Assembly: GCF_003350545.1 (NCBI RefSeq)
Contig: NZ_QQBA01000016.1
Coordinates: forward strand, 1-52,480
DNA: 52,480 nucleotides
Direction of reading: 5' to 3'
Origin: Flavobacterium glaciei
GTDB lineage: Bacteria > Bacteroidota > Bacteroidia > Flavobacteriales > Flavobacteriaceae
Shown here: positions 25,679-37,570 of the stretch, in pieces
How the letters are laid out: each line of letters begins with the position of its first letter
Position numbering within the stretch: the first letter of the stretch is position 1
Notes under the pieces: generated by a model
The model's input: the letters and a program-made list of their open reading frames with translations, nothing else
Told to the model about the DNA's origin: nothing
Database searches by the model: none
Program-made: the position numbers and the translations under genes

Positions 25679-25788
25679 ACTGACAAATTAGAAATAAAAA
25701 TATAAATTAGAATCCCGTTCACTATTAAAAAAAGCATTAATTCGAACGATTTAATTATTCAAATTGAAGCATTTTTTCATCCAATTCA

Positions 25789-26199
25789 TCACATATTGAA
25801 GATATTATACACAATAATCCGATCTTCATAATTGATATACAATTGCTTCCTATTATCCTGTTTTTTTCTGGTGATGATAGAAACAGTACAATTTAATCCT
25901 TCATTATCCTTACAGGTAAAAGAATAAACAATATCAGAATCATTTTCTTCGATAGGCTGATAGTCAATGATTTCAAATAATTGAATGATTTGTGAATAAA
26001 CCACTATTCTATTTTTATCGGTATCAAGCGTGACTAGAATATTGACCAAATCTAAATCAGACCATTTGCCCCATTTTCCTTTTTCTGTTTTTTCTAAAAC
26101 ACTAAAACCAGAAGTTTTAAATTTATATTTTTGGCCAAAGGAATGTTGTAATCCCATTATTAAAAAAAATAAAACTATATATTTTTTTATTTTTATCAT
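25789..26199 (-). CDS. Small exported protein of unknown function
   Basis: A 136-residue protein with signal peptide MIKIKKYIVLFFLIMGLQHSFGQ. The mature part contains a beta-rich pattern (KFKTSGFSVLEKTEKGKWGK, DKNRIVVYSQIIQLFEI, DIVYSFTCKDNEGLNCTVSI) with two cysteines that could form a disulfide. No family is recognised. It lies 11 bases after the nitronate-monooxygenase-like gene and is the last gene of a minus-strand operon led by the S8 protease. Confidence 0.7.
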   Translation of the reverse strand: MIKIKKYIVLFFLIMGLQHSFGQKYKFKTSGFSVLEKTEKGKWGKWSDLDLVNILVTLDTDKNRIVVYSQIIQLFEIIDYQPIEENDSDIVYSFTCKDNEGLNCTVSIITRKKQDNRKQLYINYEDRIIVYNIFNM

Positions 26200-26210
26200 T
26201 CCTTAATAAA

Positions 26211-27155
26211 TTAAAAATCAAAATTAATTATTTCTTTTTTGGCTGCTTCAAATTCAGTTATCACTTCCTGAATAATTGCTTCTGCTGATTTTATGTCGTG
26301 AATCAATCCTGCTATTTGTCCTATCTCTAATTCGCCTTCGATTAAATCACCTTCAAACATGCCTCGTTTTGCTCTAGCTCTTCCCAACAAACCAATAAGT
26401 TCTTCTTTTGTTGGACATTTTTCATACAATTGCTGAACATCTTGATAAAATTTATTCTTAATCAATCGAACTGGAGCGAGTTCTTTCAAGGTTAGTTGTG
26501 TATCACCCTCTTTAACATTTACAATCGTTTCCTTAAAATTCTCATGTGCAGATGATTCAATAGATGCTGCAAATCTACTTCCTACCTGAACACCATCAGC
26601 TCCCAAAACCATTGTTGCAAGCATACCACGACCGGTTGCGATACCTCCGGCAGCAATCAAAGGAATGGTTATCTTTTCTTTTACCATAGGAATCAGTGTA
26701 AGCGTAGTTGTTTCCTCTCTACCATTGTGCCCTCCAGCTTCGAAACCTTCGGCAACAATTGCATCTACTCCCGCATCTTGTGCTTTTAGTGCAAAAACAG
26801 AACTACTTACCACATGTACAACAGTTATGCCATTATCTTTCAAATAAGAAGTCCATGTTTTAGGATTACCCGCTGATGTGAAAACGATTTTTATGCCTTC
26901 ATCAACGATAATTTTCATGATTTCTTCGATATTGGGATATAATAATGGAACATTTACCCCAAAAGGCTTTGAAGTAGCCTTTTTACATTTTTGAATGTGT
27001 TCCCGCAAAACTTCAGGATACATGGAACCTGCTCCAATCAATCCTAAACCTCCGGCATTACTCACTGCACTTGCTAATTTATAACCACTATTCCAAATCA
27101 TTCCTCCTTGAATAATTGGATATTTAATATTAAAAAGGTTTGTGATTTTATTCAT
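26211..27155 (-). CDS. FMN-dependent nitronate monooxygenase / FabK-like enzyme
   Basis: A 314-residue TIM-barrel flavoprotein. The N-terminus (NIKYPIIQGGM...AVSNAGGLGLIGAGSM) and the FMN phosphate-binding glycine motifs (AEGFEAGGHNGR near 136-147, PLIAAGGIATGRGMLA near 165-180, GADGVQVGSRFAAS) are those of 2-nitropropane dioxygenase-type enzymes. Related proteins oxidise nitronates or act as enoyl-ACP reductase FabK. The His in GGHNGR is the catalytic base of nitronate monooxygenases, which favours that reading. It starts with ATG, 12 bases after the S8 protease stop, so it is co-transcribed with it. Confidence 0.85.
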   Translation of the reverse strand: MNKITNLFNIKYPIIQGGMIWNSGYKLASAVSNAGGLGLIGAGSMYPEVLREHIQKCKKATSKPFGVNVPLLYPNIEEIMKIIVDEGIKIVFTSAGNPKTWTSYLKDNGITVVHVVSSSVFALKAQDAGVDAIVAEGFEAGGHNGREETTTLTLIPMVKEKITIPLIAAGGIATGRGMLATMVLGADGVQVGSRFAASIESSAHENFKETIVNVKEGDTQLTLKELAPVRLIKNKFYQDVQQLYEKCPTKEELIGLLGRARAKRGMFEGDLIEGELEIGQIAGLIHDIKSAEAIIQEVITEFEAAKKEIINFDF

Positions 27156-27167
27156 AGAGTATTAATG

Positions 27168-28784
27168 CTATAATTTTTTAATTATTTTTCCCGTTTTAGA
27201 AAAACCATCCGATTCCATTTTATAAAGGTACACACCATCATTTAGAGATTTCAATGAAATAGTAGTTGTTTGAGGAGTGATTTTTTGTTCTAAAACTTTT
27301 TGACCCAAAATGGAATAAATATATACTGTTCCCGTATCAAATGTTGAAGGTAAAGAAACCGAAACGGTATCACTGGCAGGATTGGGATAGAGTATAAAAT
27401 CATCTTTAGAAAAAGATTCTAAATCCAATTGGTTGCTTATTGCCAATGCAAAATCAGGAATACCATATCCATATTGATTATCTGGTGTCATAAATTTATC
27501 CGAAGATCTCAATACTAATTCTCTAATTTCCTGATTTGTTTTTTGGGGAAACGCCTGCCACAAACAAGCAATCATTCCAGCCATTATGGGGCTTGAAAAA
27601 GAAGTTCCATTAGCAGTAACAATATTTCCAGCTGGATCAGATACTATCGTTGCTAGCCCTTGTGCCATAACATCCGGTTTTATTCTTGCGTCAAAAGTTG
27701 GACCTACTGAACTGAATGAAGTCAATACTTCTGATGAATTTACTGCGCCTACAGTAATTACTGAAACAGCATCTGCGGGCGTTCCTATATTTGGATTTGA
27801 TGTACCACCTGAATTACCTGCAGAAGCAACAACAATCATACCTCTGCTGTATGCAATTTCTGCTCCACGGGATATAAATGCACTTGTACCATTTATTTCA
27901 CTATATGTATGGCTATATGCTGCATTATCGTAATCAAAATACCCCAAAGATGTATTGATTATGTCGACCCCTAAACTATCTGCTCTTTCTGCAGCTTCTA
28001 CCCAAAGCGATTCTTCGATAGGATTTTCTGAAGTATCATCTTCGGTAATAAATAAATAATAAGATGCATCTGGTGCCGTTCCTACTAATGAATTTTCTTT
28101 GTAACCACCCATTGAAGAAAGCACTAAAGTACCATGTGAAACTCCAGTATAAAAATCAGGATCTCTTAATACAAAATTATAACCACCTAATATCTGGTTA
28201 TTAGCTCTTAATCTTTGAAATGGCTGAGCTGTATTGACTCCAGGAAATCCACCGTCTAAAACTGCTATTATTTTACCGGAACCTGTATAATTCTGTTGGT
28301 GTAACTGATGACCGTTGAGCATCTGAATTTGATTAGCTGAAGCACCATAAGCGTATTCAATTTTGGTTTTCTTAACACTATTTACCTTCTTAACTTTTGA
28401 AAGCTTCGCAATTTTTGCAGTTTGATTGAGTGATTTATCAGCAAAATCAACTTTATCTACGAAAGAAAGTAGAGCCAATGAATTAATATTAGCTTGTGAA
28501 CCACGAACATGGATTGCGTTCATCCATTTAGATTTTGCCATAACTGTAATTCCAGTAGACATTTTTACCTGATTAATAAAGGTTTCCTCGACTGGAACAT
28601 CTTTAAAGTCTATGGATATATTCTGATTTGTTCTTCTATCTAATGCTCTTTGTGTAAGCATTTCTAGAGGACTATCTAAATAAAATTTTGAATTGGGCTT
28701 TGCATTAAAATATACCCAGGCATCTTGCTGAGAAAAACCAACCGTTGTAAAAAGTAAAAAAAGTAATGTATAGATTTTTTTCAT
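27168..28784 (-). CDS. Secreted S8 (subtilisin) peptidase with T9SS type A sorting domain
   Basis: A 538-residue protein. Signal peptide 1-19; propeptide-like region to about 155; S8 catalytic domain with Asp177 (IIAVLDGGFPG), His217 (GVSHGTLVLSS) and Ser395 (NGTSFSSPIMAG), plus the oxyanion-hole Asn region VVASAGNSGG. The last 75 residues are a T9SS type A C-terminal domain (DFILYPNPASDTVSV...YSILGQKVLEQKI...LNDGVYLYKM), the export and surface-attachment signal of gliding Bacteroidota. It is therefore a complete cell-surface or secreted protease. It is the first gene of an operon with the nitronate monooxygenase-like gene and a small exported protein. Confidence 0.95.
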   Translation of the reverse strand: MKKIYTLLFLLFTTVGFSQQDAWVYFNAKPNSKFYLDSPLEMLTQRALDRRTNQNISIDFKDVPVEETFINQVKMSTGITVMAKSKWMNAIHVRGSQANINSLALLSFVDKVDFADKSLNQTAKIAKLSKVKKVNSVKKTKIEYAYGASANQIQMLNGHQLHQQNYTGSGKIIAVLDGGFPGVNTAQPFQRLRANNQILGGYNFVLRDPDFYTGVSHGTLVLSSMGGYKENSLVGTAPDASYYLFITEDDTSENPIEESLWVEAAERADSLGVDIINTSLGYFDYDNAAYSHTYSEINGTSAFISRGAEIAYSRGMIVVASAGNSGGTSNPNIGTPADAVSVITVGAVNSSEVLTSFSSVGPTFDARIKPDVMAQGLATIVSDPAGNIVTANGTSFSSPIMAGMIACLWQAFPQKTNQEIRELVLRSSDKFMTPDNQYGYGIPDFALAISNQLDLESFSKDDFILYPNPASDTVSVSLPSTFDTGTVYIYSILGQKVLEQKITPQTTTISLKSLNDGVYLYKMESDGFSKTGKIIKKL

Positions 28785-28916
28785 AGTTAAACATTATATA
28801 TTTGGCCCTAAAACTTAAAGTATTGTAAGGATTGAAACATTATTATTGCTTTTCAGAAGATAGTTCATTCCAGAAAAGTATTTGTTTTTAGATATTTATA
28901 TAAATAAAGTACTAAA

Positions 28917-30104
28917 CTAAGAAATTACACCCGAACCAACTAATTCTTCTCCTAAATACCAAGCAGCAAATTGCCCTTCTGTTATTGCGGATTGTGGTTC
29001 GTCAAAAGCTACGTACATTCCGTTTTCAAATTGATATAAGGTAGCGGTTTGTAATGATTGTCTGTATCGTATTCTAGCCTTGACATGCATCGTTTCTCCA
29101 TTGGCCAAAGCCAAATCTTCACGAATCCAATGCACTTCATTTTTTTCTATAAATAAAACACTCTTGAACAAACCAGGATGTTGACTGGTCAATCCTGTGT
29201 AAATAGTATTAGTTTCTACATTAGTAGCAATAATAAACAATGGATCTGTAGTACCGCCAACGTTTAATCCTTTTCGTTGTCCAATAGTGAAATAATGTGC
29301 CCCTTGGTGTTTCCCCACTACTTTCCCCATATCTGGAGTGTAAGGAATTTTTTTGGCATCAGACATTAATCGATCTTCCAGAGTTAACTCAGTTTTATTT
29401 TCAAAACTGTAGATTGGATCGTTTTTATCTATTTGAATTATAACTCCTTCTTTTGGTTGTAATTTTTGTTGTAAAAACTCTGGTAAACGTACTTTTCCAA
29501 TAAAACACAATCCTTGAGAATCTTTCTTTTCGGCAGTAATCAAATCCATTTGAGCCGCTATTTCACGAACTTCCGGTTTTGTTAATTCACCAATAGGAAA
29601 TAATGATTTTGCCAATTGCACTTGAGATAATTGACATAAAAAATACGATTGATCTTTATTAGTATCAGCACCAGCTTTAAGTTGATAAACTGTTTCTCCA
29701 TTGACTTCGATTTCACTTTTTTGGCAATAATGTCCAGTAGCTACATAATCAGCACCAAGACTTAAAGCAATTTTCATGAAAACATCAAATTTTATTTCGC
29801 GGTTACATAGAACGTCAGGATTTGGAGTACGCCCTTTTTCATATTCATTGAACATATAATCCACGATTTTCTCTTGGTATTCTTCACTCAAATCAACCGT
29901 TTGAAAAGGAATTCCTAACTTTTCAGCAACTAACAAAGCATCATTGCTGTCTTCAAGCCACGGACATTCATTAGATATAGTAACTGAATCATCGTGCCAA
30001 TTCTTCATAAAAAGACCTATGACTTCATACCCTTGTTGTTGCAATAAATAAGCGGCAACACTTGAATCTACACCTCCAGAAAGTCCTACAACAACACGCT
30101 TCAT
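28917..30104 (-). CDS. mnmA: tRNA-specific 2-thiouridylase MnmA
   Basis: A 395-residue enzyme that thiolates U34 of Glu, Gln and Lys tRNAs. Hallmarks are the PP-loop [12 protein letters not shown] near the N-terminus, the catalytic Cys in [11 protein letters not shown] (about residue 103), the second Cys in [10 protein letters not shown] (about 200), and the C-terminal barrel ([14 protein letters not shown]). All key residues are present and length is normal. The ATG at 30104 is preferred over the upstream TTG. It has its own -7 box. Confidence 0.96.
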   Translation of the reverse strand: MKRVVVGLSGGVDSSVAAYLLQQQGYEVIGLFMKNWHDDSVTISNECPWLEDSNDALLVAEKLGIPFQTVDLSEEYQEKIVDYMFNEYEKGRTPNPDVLCNREIKFDVFMKIALSLGADYVATGHYCQKSEIEVNGETVYQLKAGADTNKDQSYFLCQLSQVQLAKSLFPIGELTKPEVREIAAQMDLITAEKKDSQGLCFIGKVRLPEFLQQKLQPKEGVIIQIDKNDPIYSFENKTELTLEDRLMSDAKKIPYTPDMGKVVGKHQGAHYFTIGQRKGLNVGGTTDPLFIIATNVETNTIYTGLTSQHPGLFKSVLFIEKNEVHWIREDLALANGETMHVKARIRYRQSLQTATLYQFENGMYVAFDEPQSAITEGQFAAWYLGEELVGSGVIS

Positions 30105-30133
30105 CTTCAAAAAATTATAATTTTACAATGGAG

Positions 30134-30141
30134 CAAAGTTA
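30134..30141 (-). promoter_or_regulatory. -7 promoter element of mnmA (TAACTTTG)
   Basis: An exact TAnnTTTG on the minus strand, 29 bases before the ATG at 30104. Confidence 0.5.
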
Positions 30142-30176
30142 CAAAAGATTTACAACAGTATTTGTTAAGTATAAAG

Positions 30177-30890
30177 TTAATTGTTTTTGGATTTTGTTGC
30201 ATTTTCAGGAAAACTCATATTCATTTCTTTTACCAATTTCCCTTTTTCAAAAAACTGCCAAACACCTGATTTTTTACCATTTACAAACTGCCCTTTAGAA
30301 ACTATATTCCCATTTGTATCGCTAAAAATTGCTAATCCACTGTATATGTTGTTTTTAAACATTGACTCTTCCAATACAATTCCTTTTTCAGTGTATTTTT
30401 TATAAAAACCATTCTTCAAATTGTTTTTATAATTTATTTCTTCTGCAATTTTTCCACTTGGATAAAATACGGTGCGCAATCCTTCTAACTTTCCATTTAC
30501 ATAATTCTCAGTTGTCATAATGTTTTTCGAAGCTTGGTGGTAGTACTTCCATTGTCCTTCAAATAATTTATTGACCACCTTACCTTCGCTTACTTTATTT
30601 TTATTTTGGTCATAGAAAATAGTATACGCAGAATTATCTTTTGCACTAAATTCTCTTGTAGCAATTAAAGATTTAGCTTTTGTATCATCGTAAAAATTAA
30701 AAACTCCAACTTCTTTTCCGTGCTCAAAAGTACCTTCATATCTCGGCCTTTTAGATCCCTCAAAAAAACCTCTCCAAACTCCGTGTTTTTTACCTTTTTC
30801 ATCTAATTTATTGAAATCTGTTTGCGCATTAAGACAAAACAAATTCAAAAACATTAAAATAAATATTCCTTTTTTATAAAACACCTTCAT
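30177..30890 (-). CDS. Exported YwqK/MORN-repeat protein
   Basis: A 237-residue protein with signal peptide MKVFYKKGIFILMFLNLFCL (about 1-22). The body consists of about seven MORN-like repeats (GKKHGVWRGFFEGS, GTFEHGKEVGVFNFY, GKLEGLRTVFYPSGK, NGKKSGVWQFFEKG), each a short beta-hairpin. Such proteins are annotated as YwqK antitoxins by similarity, but no toxin is encoded here and the protein is exported, so that label should not be taken literally. The ATG at 30890 is chosen because it begins the signal peptide. Confidence 0.75.
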   Translation of the reverse strand: MKVFYKKGIFILMFLNLFCLNAQTDFNKLDEKGKKHGVWRGFFEGSKRPRYEGTFEHGKEVGVFNFYDDTKAKSLIATREFSAKDNSAYTIFYDQNKNKVSEGKVVNKLFEGQWKYYHQASKNIMTTENYVNGKLEGLRTVFYPSGKIAEEINYKNNLKNGFYKKYTEKGIVLEESMFKNNIYSGLAIFSDTNGNIVSKGQFVNGKKSGVWQFFEKGKLVKEMNMSFPENATKSKNN

Positions 30891-30942
30891 AATTACTTTT
30901 TTATAATAACGAACTTGCATCGCTTAAATTATATGTAAACAA

Positions 30943-30975
30943 AAAAAATCCCGAAGATATCGAGATTTTTTTTTT
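30943..30975 (-). terminator. Intrinsic terminator after yidC
   Basis: A 12-bp stem AAAAAATCCCGA / TCGAGATTTTTT with one mismatch, a few bases after the yidC stop on the minus strand, followed by a T-run. Confidence 0.8.
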
Positions 30976-30978
30976 GAA

Positions 30979-32883
30979 TTATTTCTTTTTCTGTTGTGCC
31001 TTTTGAGCTTCTGCTTGTTCCATAACTTCTTGAAGTTTCTTCTGGAATTTACCTTGCTTTTTCGGCTCTTTCAGTTTGTTCTCTTGAATTTGAGCATGAA
31101 TTTTATCACTATCGATAAAGTATCTTTTGATGACAATCATAATTCCAATAGTAATTAGATTCGAAATAAAGTTATACAAACTCAATCCCGCACCATAACT
31201 ATTAAAGAAAAACAACATCATTATTGGCGAAACATAAATCATAATCTTCATCATTTTCGCCATATCTGGCATTCCTTCTTGTTGCGGAGCAGCCATTTGC
31301 TGGTCACCAGAAGTCATTTTCATATAGAAGAAAATCGCAATCGAAGCCAAAACTGGAAATAAACTGATATGATTTCCGTAAAAAGGAATATAGAAAGGCA
31401 ATCTTATAATTTCGTCAAAAGAAGATAAATCATCTGCCCAAAGGAAGCTTTTTTGTCTCAACTCAAATGCTGAAGGGAAAAACTGAAACGAGGCATACAT
31501 AAATGGCAATTGAATCAAAGCTGGAATACAACCAGCCATAGGATTTACACCCGCTTTGTTATACAACTTCATTGTTTCCTGTTGCTTCTTCATTGGGTCT
31601 TTTTTGAATTTTTCTCCCAATTCCGTGATTTCAGGACGCAATACTTTCATTTTGGCTTGTGACAAGAATGATTTGAAAGTAATAGGCGACATCGCGATTT
31701 TTATAATTATTGTGAAAACAATAATCGCTATTCCGTAGGCAATGTAAGAACTTAAAAATCCGAATAAAGGAATAAAAATAAACTTATTAATCCATCCGAA
31801 AATCCCCCAACCTAACGAGATAATTTTTTCAAGATTTTGATCGTATGCTTTTAGTGTCTTATAATCAGTTGGGCCTAAATACCAACTCATTTTATGATCT
31901 AATTCCCCATTTGTAAAAGCTAAAGGAATATTCGCTTTGAATTGTTTCGTGTATGTAGTATCAATTTTATCATCTATAACTAAGTTATCAGACTTTACTT
32001 TAGCAGTTTCCAAAGGTGTCTTTGACAAAAGAATGGTAGAGAAAAAGTGTTGTTTGAAAGCAATAAAAGTGGCTTTTTCCAAATCAGATTCTTCTGTTTG
32101 ACCTAAACCTGCATAATCAATTTTTCCATCTTCATGTTCGAAATAGATTTCAGTGTAACGGTTTTCATAAGAAACACTTTTCTCATTTCTGAAAGTTTTC
32201 AAATTCCATTCTAAATCCAATGGTTTTGCAGTATTCAATACTTTATTCAACCCTTGAGAACGAATATCAAAACCAATCATGTAATCGTTTGGTTTCAAAA
32301 TGTATTTGTACTCCAAGAATTCGTTTGCTCCCGCTTTCAATTTCATCGACAAAATCTGATCTGCTCCAACTTTCGTTAAAGTAGGCTCAAAAAACAAATC
32401 TTTAGAATTTAAAGTACGGTTATCACTGGTTAGTAATTGCACATTTAAATTAGCATTGTTGTCTTTTATCAATTGTACTAATTGTCCAGAACCTTTTTTG
32501 AACTTTTCGAATTGTTTCAAAGTAGCTTCAACAATATATCCACCTTTATTGGCAATAGTCAACTTCACTACATCATTCTCGATTGTAGTCACACCAGCTT
32601 TCGCAGAAGGCAAAGTAGCCGAATAGGCAAAATCCCCCAACGTTTTTTGCAATTGTGCTAATTGAGTTGAGTCACCAGTTGTTGCCACTGCAATTGTAGC
32701 TTTTGCCACAGTTTTTAGTTCTAACTCCTTGGCTTTAGCTTCTCTAATCAACAACTCTTTTTGTGCTTTTTCAGCTGCAACCACTTTCGGGTCAGGTTGA
32801 TTTTGGTACATGATGAATACCAAAATACCAAAAATTAATGCAAAACCGATAATCGAATTGAGGTCGAATTTTTTTTGTTCCAT
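30979..32883 (-). CDS. yidC: Membrane protein insertase YidC
   Basis: A 634-residue Oxa1-superfamily insertase. It has an N-terminal membrane anchor (about 12-25), a large periplasmic beta-domain (about 60-350), then the conserved five-helix core (GWINKFIFIPLF...IIVFTIIIKIAMSPITFKSFLSQAKM...MAGCIPALIQLPFMYASFQFF...YNFISNLITIGIMIVIKRYF) and a Lys/Gln-rich C-tail that may contact ribosomes. It inserts and folds inner-membrane proteins with or without Sec. It lies 66 bases after pyrG in the same direction and ends at a terminator, so pyrG-yidC is a probable operon, as in other flavobacteria. Confidence 0.97.
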   Translation of the reverse strand: MEQKKFDLNSIIGFALIFGILVFIMYQNQPDPKVVAAEKAQKELLIREAKAKELELKTVAKATIAVATTGDSTQLAQLQKTLGDFAYSATLPSAKAGVTTIENDVVKLTIANKGGYIVEATLKQFEKFKKGSGQLVQLIKDNNANLNVQLLTSDNRTLNSKDLFFEPTLTKVGADQILSMKLKAGANEFLEYKYILKPNDYMIGFDIRSQGLNKVLNTAKPLDLEWNLKTFRNEKSVSYENRYTEIYFEHEDGKIDYAGLGQTEESDLEKATFIAFKQHFFSTILLSKTPLETAKVKSDNLVIDDKIDTTYTKQFKANIPLAFTNGELDHKMSWYLGPTDYKTLKAYDQNLEKIISLGWGIFGWINKFIFIPLFGFLSSYIAYGIAIIVFTIIIKIAMSPITFKSFLSQAKMKVLRPEITELGEKFKKDPMKKQQETMKLYNKAGVNPMAGCIPALIQLPFMYASFQFFPSAFELRQKSFLWADDLSSFDEIIRLPFYIPFYGNHISLFPVLASIAIFFYMKMTSGDQQMAAPQQEGMPDMAKMMKIMIYVSPIMMLFFFNSYGAGLSLYNFISNLITIGIMIVIKRYFIDSDKIHAQIQENKLKEPKKQGKFQKKLQEVMEQAEAQKAQQKKK

Positions 32884-32949
32884 TATTATATTTAAAAAAA
32901 GTTTAATCTATTAGTATGAAGTTTGATGAATTGTTTCAAAATACAACAA

Positions 32950-34949
<2,000 letters not shown>

Positions 34950-34957
34950 TTTCTAAT

Positions 34958-35011
34958 AAAAAAAGCAATAGACAAGAAACATATATCAATTATGTTTCTT
35001 GTCTATTGCTT
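34958..35011 (-). terminator. Long intrinsic terminator after the OsmC gene
   Basis: A perfect 21-bp stem (AAGCAATAGACAAGAAACATA, complement at 34991-35011) with a 7-nt loop and, on the minus strand, a T-run (34958-34964). It begins 12 bases after the OsmC stop. It would cut the DUF3820 gene off from OsmC transcription. Confidence 0.9.
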
Positions 35012-35022
35012 CAAAAGTCTAA

Positions 35023-35424
35023 TTATTTCCAGTTAAAATCTATTCGTTTCTCTATTTCAGGATGCAAACTTAGAAAAACAGGACAGGTCATCGCAACTCT
35101 TTCCAGTATCATTCTGTTTTTTACCTCAGCAGTTCCATACATCTCAAAGGCAATTTCTATTGCTCCAATACGCCTTGGTTCTGCATTCATAATTTTGATT
35201 ACTTCTGCAGTAGAGCCTTTTAAATCTAACTCCATATCCCGCGCTTTAATCCCCATTATAGTCATCATACAAGTAGCCAGAGCATTGGCCACAGTATCCG
35301 TAGGAGAAAAAGCCTCACCTTTACCATTATTATCAACTGGAGCATCCGAAAGAATTTCTGTTCCAGATTGTACATGAATCGAAGAGGTTCTTAAATCCCC
35401 TAAGTAGGTTACTTTTGATGTCAT
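35023..35424 (-). CDS. OsmC/Ohr family peroxiredoxin-like protein
   Basis: A 133-residue OsmC family protein. Two conserved cysteines are visible: one in ANALATCMMTIMGIKARD (about residue 52) and one in VAMTCPVFLSLHPEIEKRI (about 113). This fits thiol-dependent reduction of organic hydroperoxides. It is closer to the YhfA/OsmC-like branch than to Ohr by its short N-terminus. It starts with ATG and is a single gene with a strong terminator. Confidence 0.88.
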   Translation of the reverse strand: MTSKVTYLGDLRTSSIHVQSGTEILSDAPVDNNGKGEAFSPTDTVANALATCMMTIMGIKARDMELDLKGSTAEVIKIMNAEPRRIGAIEIAFEMYGTAEVKNRMILERVAMTCPVFLSLHPEIEKRIDFNWK

Positions 35425-35484
35425 AATATTACTATTTTATTATACTATCTTTACTAAACACAAATTACCTAATAATGAAGACTT

Positions 35485-37443
35485 TTAATTAGCTTCTTTT
35501 ATTGTTAAATCAGTGTCATAATACAAAACGTACACTCCATTATTAATAAAGCCCCCGTTTTCTTTTTTGTAAAATTCGAACTTATTATCTACTTGCTCCG
35601 TAGCTGTAGTTTCAATCGTTTCTTGATATTTCTTGTCTTGTGACAATCGCATCATGGTATCAAAAGTAACATCAAAACCTCGCGTTGCAAATGCACTAGG
35701 ATAAACTTTGTTCTTCTTTTTAAACTCTTTTTCAAAAACTAATGCTTCAGGAGATTCGTTTTCGCGAGTTACAGAAGGATACATTAATTTTAATTTAGTT
35801 AAATTCACAAAATTAATTTCATCAGTATCCAATGTTTCATTGGGTTCCAGAATGACTAACTGTACTCTGTAAGTAGCCATAGCACTTAACATAGCTGCTA
35901 TTGTTGATTTTATCATTCCAGTATTTCCTGTTTCCATCACAACATAGTTTATTTTGTCTTTTACAAATAAACTTTTCAAATTTTCAGCTGAAACACCACC
36001 ATTTGCAGTGAGCGCCGAAAATCGTACATCTTTATGATTTTCTTTGATAAACTGAATAACCGAACCTTTTTTCTTATCGACAACTGCAACAATATTTCCG
36101 CCTTTAGAACGCATGTAATCAAACATGACATTTTTGACTGCTTCTGTACCTGGAATAGATTGAAAAATATTAGCGTATGAAATTCCTAATTCTTTTGATA
36201 ATGGTGAAATTACAGGAACTTGATTAGGCAACAATAATTCAGCTGCTTTTTCAACATTGTTCTGATAAAAAGGTCCTATGATTGCATCTGAATCTTCTAA
36301 ATCGTTGCTTTTTATTAAGGAAGCAACATTAGAACTATTTTTTGTTTCCTGCGAATCAAATATACTTACATCAATATTAAGTCCTAAAGTTTTAGCAGAA
36401 TCAATAGCAATTAATGCTCCTGCATAAAAATCCAATGTCATGTTCAGAAATTTATCTTTTTTGAGACGCATTGCTGTCGAATTGACTGTATCGCCCTCAA
36501 TTTTTGAAATATTGAAAGGCAAAAGCAATACTAATTTTTTTCTGTCATTACTTCGGTTGTTATTAGACAATTCTGAGTGTTCCTTTTTAGCTTCTTGGGC
36601 AAAGACAATTGTAGCAGGAACCTTTAAGACCATACCCTCAATAACTCCTTCTGACAAAAGAGGATTCATAGCTATTAATTCCTCTTGAGTTACACCAACC
36701 ATTTTAGATAAACTGTATAATGTTTCTTTTGGTTTTACAACATAATTCATATAATTCGTGGCAACCGTATTTTTAGCTGTTGTTGTAGCTACAATTTCTT
36801 TTTTAGGTTCTACCGCTACCGTTGTTTTATTTTCTTTGGGTCCCGAAGTTTCGGGTTTGCCTTTTATCAATAATTTGAATCCTTCAGGTAAATTAGATAC
36901 TACTTCTGGATTCTTGCGTTCTAATTCTTCAATAGTAATTCCATATTGCTTTGCGATTGAATACTTGGTTTCTTTAGGAAGTACATAGTGATAGACAGTT
37001 TTTGTTTGAACTGGAGTGTTATTTTTTAAAGCAACATTGGAAGGAATCGTAAGTACCTGTCCTATTTGCAATCCATCTTTTTCCAAAAACGGATTTGCTT
37101 GTTTTAATGCTTCGTCAGAAACACCATATTTTTTTCCGATACCGTACAAAGTTTCTTTTGGTGCTACTTCATGGCTAATCCCTTTTGTGTTTGGCTTAGC
37201 TTGAACTGCAACTTTTTGTCTGCCGTTGTTTTTTGGAATTAGCAAAACACTATTGGGTTTTAAACCACTTAGTGCATCTGGATTTAATTGGTAAATATCA
37301 TACGGCGTAACGCTATACTTTATTGCAATCTGAGCGATTGTCTCTCCTTTCTCTACTTTATGCGTAGTTGTTTTTTCTTGTGAAAAAACACTGTTATTAA
37401 AAAATAAAGCCGTTATACAAATCGCAAAAAAATATTTCATCAT
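35485..37443 (-). CDS. LysM-repeat protein fused to a periplasmic-binding-protein fold
   Basis: A 652-residue exported protein. Signal peptide MMKYFFAICITALFFNNSVF, then four LysM peptidoglycan-binding repeats (HKVEKGETIAQIAIKYSVTP; HEVAPKETLYGIGKKYGVSD; YVLPKETKYSIAKQYGITIE; YVVKPKETLYSLSKMVGVTQ), spanning roughly residues 30-280. The remaining 370 residues resemble a type 1 periplasmic-binding fold (KKLVLLLPFNIS, DFYAGALIAIDSAKTLGLNIDV, DAIIGPFYQNNVEKAAELL). No transporter is nearby. It would be a cell-wall-anchored ligand-binding or structural protein. The N-terminal ATG pair at 37443/37440 is used rather than the upstream extension. It lies downstream of guaA. Confidence 0.85.
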   Translation of the reverse strand: MMKYFFAICITALFFNNSVFSQEKTTTHKVEKGETIAQIAIKYSVTPYDIYQLNPDALSGLKPNSVLLIPKNNGRQKVAVQAKPNTKGISHEVAPKETLYGIGKKYGVSDEALKQANPFLEKDGLQIGQVLTIPSNVALKNNTPVQTKTVYHYVLPKETKYSIAKQYGITIEELERKNPEVVSNLPEGFKLLIKGKPETSGPKENKTTVAVEPKKEIVATTTAKNTVATNYMNYVVKPKETLYSLSKMVGVTQEELIAMNPLLSEGVIEGMVLKVPATIVFAQEAKKEHSELSNNNRSNDRKKLVLLLPFNISKIEGDTVNSTAMRLKKDKFLNMTLDFYAGALIAIDSAKTLGLNIDVSIFDSQETKNSSNVASLIKSNDLEDSDAIIGPFYQNNVEKAAELLLPNQVPVISPLSKELGISYANIFQSIPGTEAVKNVMFDYMRSKGGNIVAVVDKKKGSVIQFIKENHKDVRFSALTANGGVSAENLKSLFVKDKINYVVMETGNTGMIKSTIAAMLSAMATYRVQLVILEPNETLDTDEINFVNLTKLKLMYPSVTRENESPEALVFEKEFKKKNKVYPSAFATRGFDVTFDTMMRLSQDKKYQETIETTATEQVDNKFEFYKKENGGFINNGVYVLYYDTDLTIKEAN

Positions 37444-37477
37444 TTTATATATAAAATTATTCAATCATTAAAAACGG

Positions 37478-37515
37478 AACGGTATCAAATTTTATTCCAA
37501 AAATCTGATACCGTT
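37478..37515 (-). terminator. Hairpin between guaA and the LysM gene
   Basis: A 10-bp perfect stem AACGGTATCA / TGATACCGTT with an 18-nt loop, downstream of guaA. On the minus strand it is followed after CCG by TTTTT. A plausible but less strong terminator. Confidence 0.6.
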
Positions 37516-37570
37516 TTATAAAGAACATTAAAACAATGATGTTCAAAAGATGCTATTAAAATCTAAATTA

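Noticed and set aside
30177..30890. YwqK-type antitoxin of a toxin-antitoxin pair
   Set aside because: The protein has a signal peptide and MORN repeats and no toxin gene is adjacent; the antitoxin name is a database artefact.
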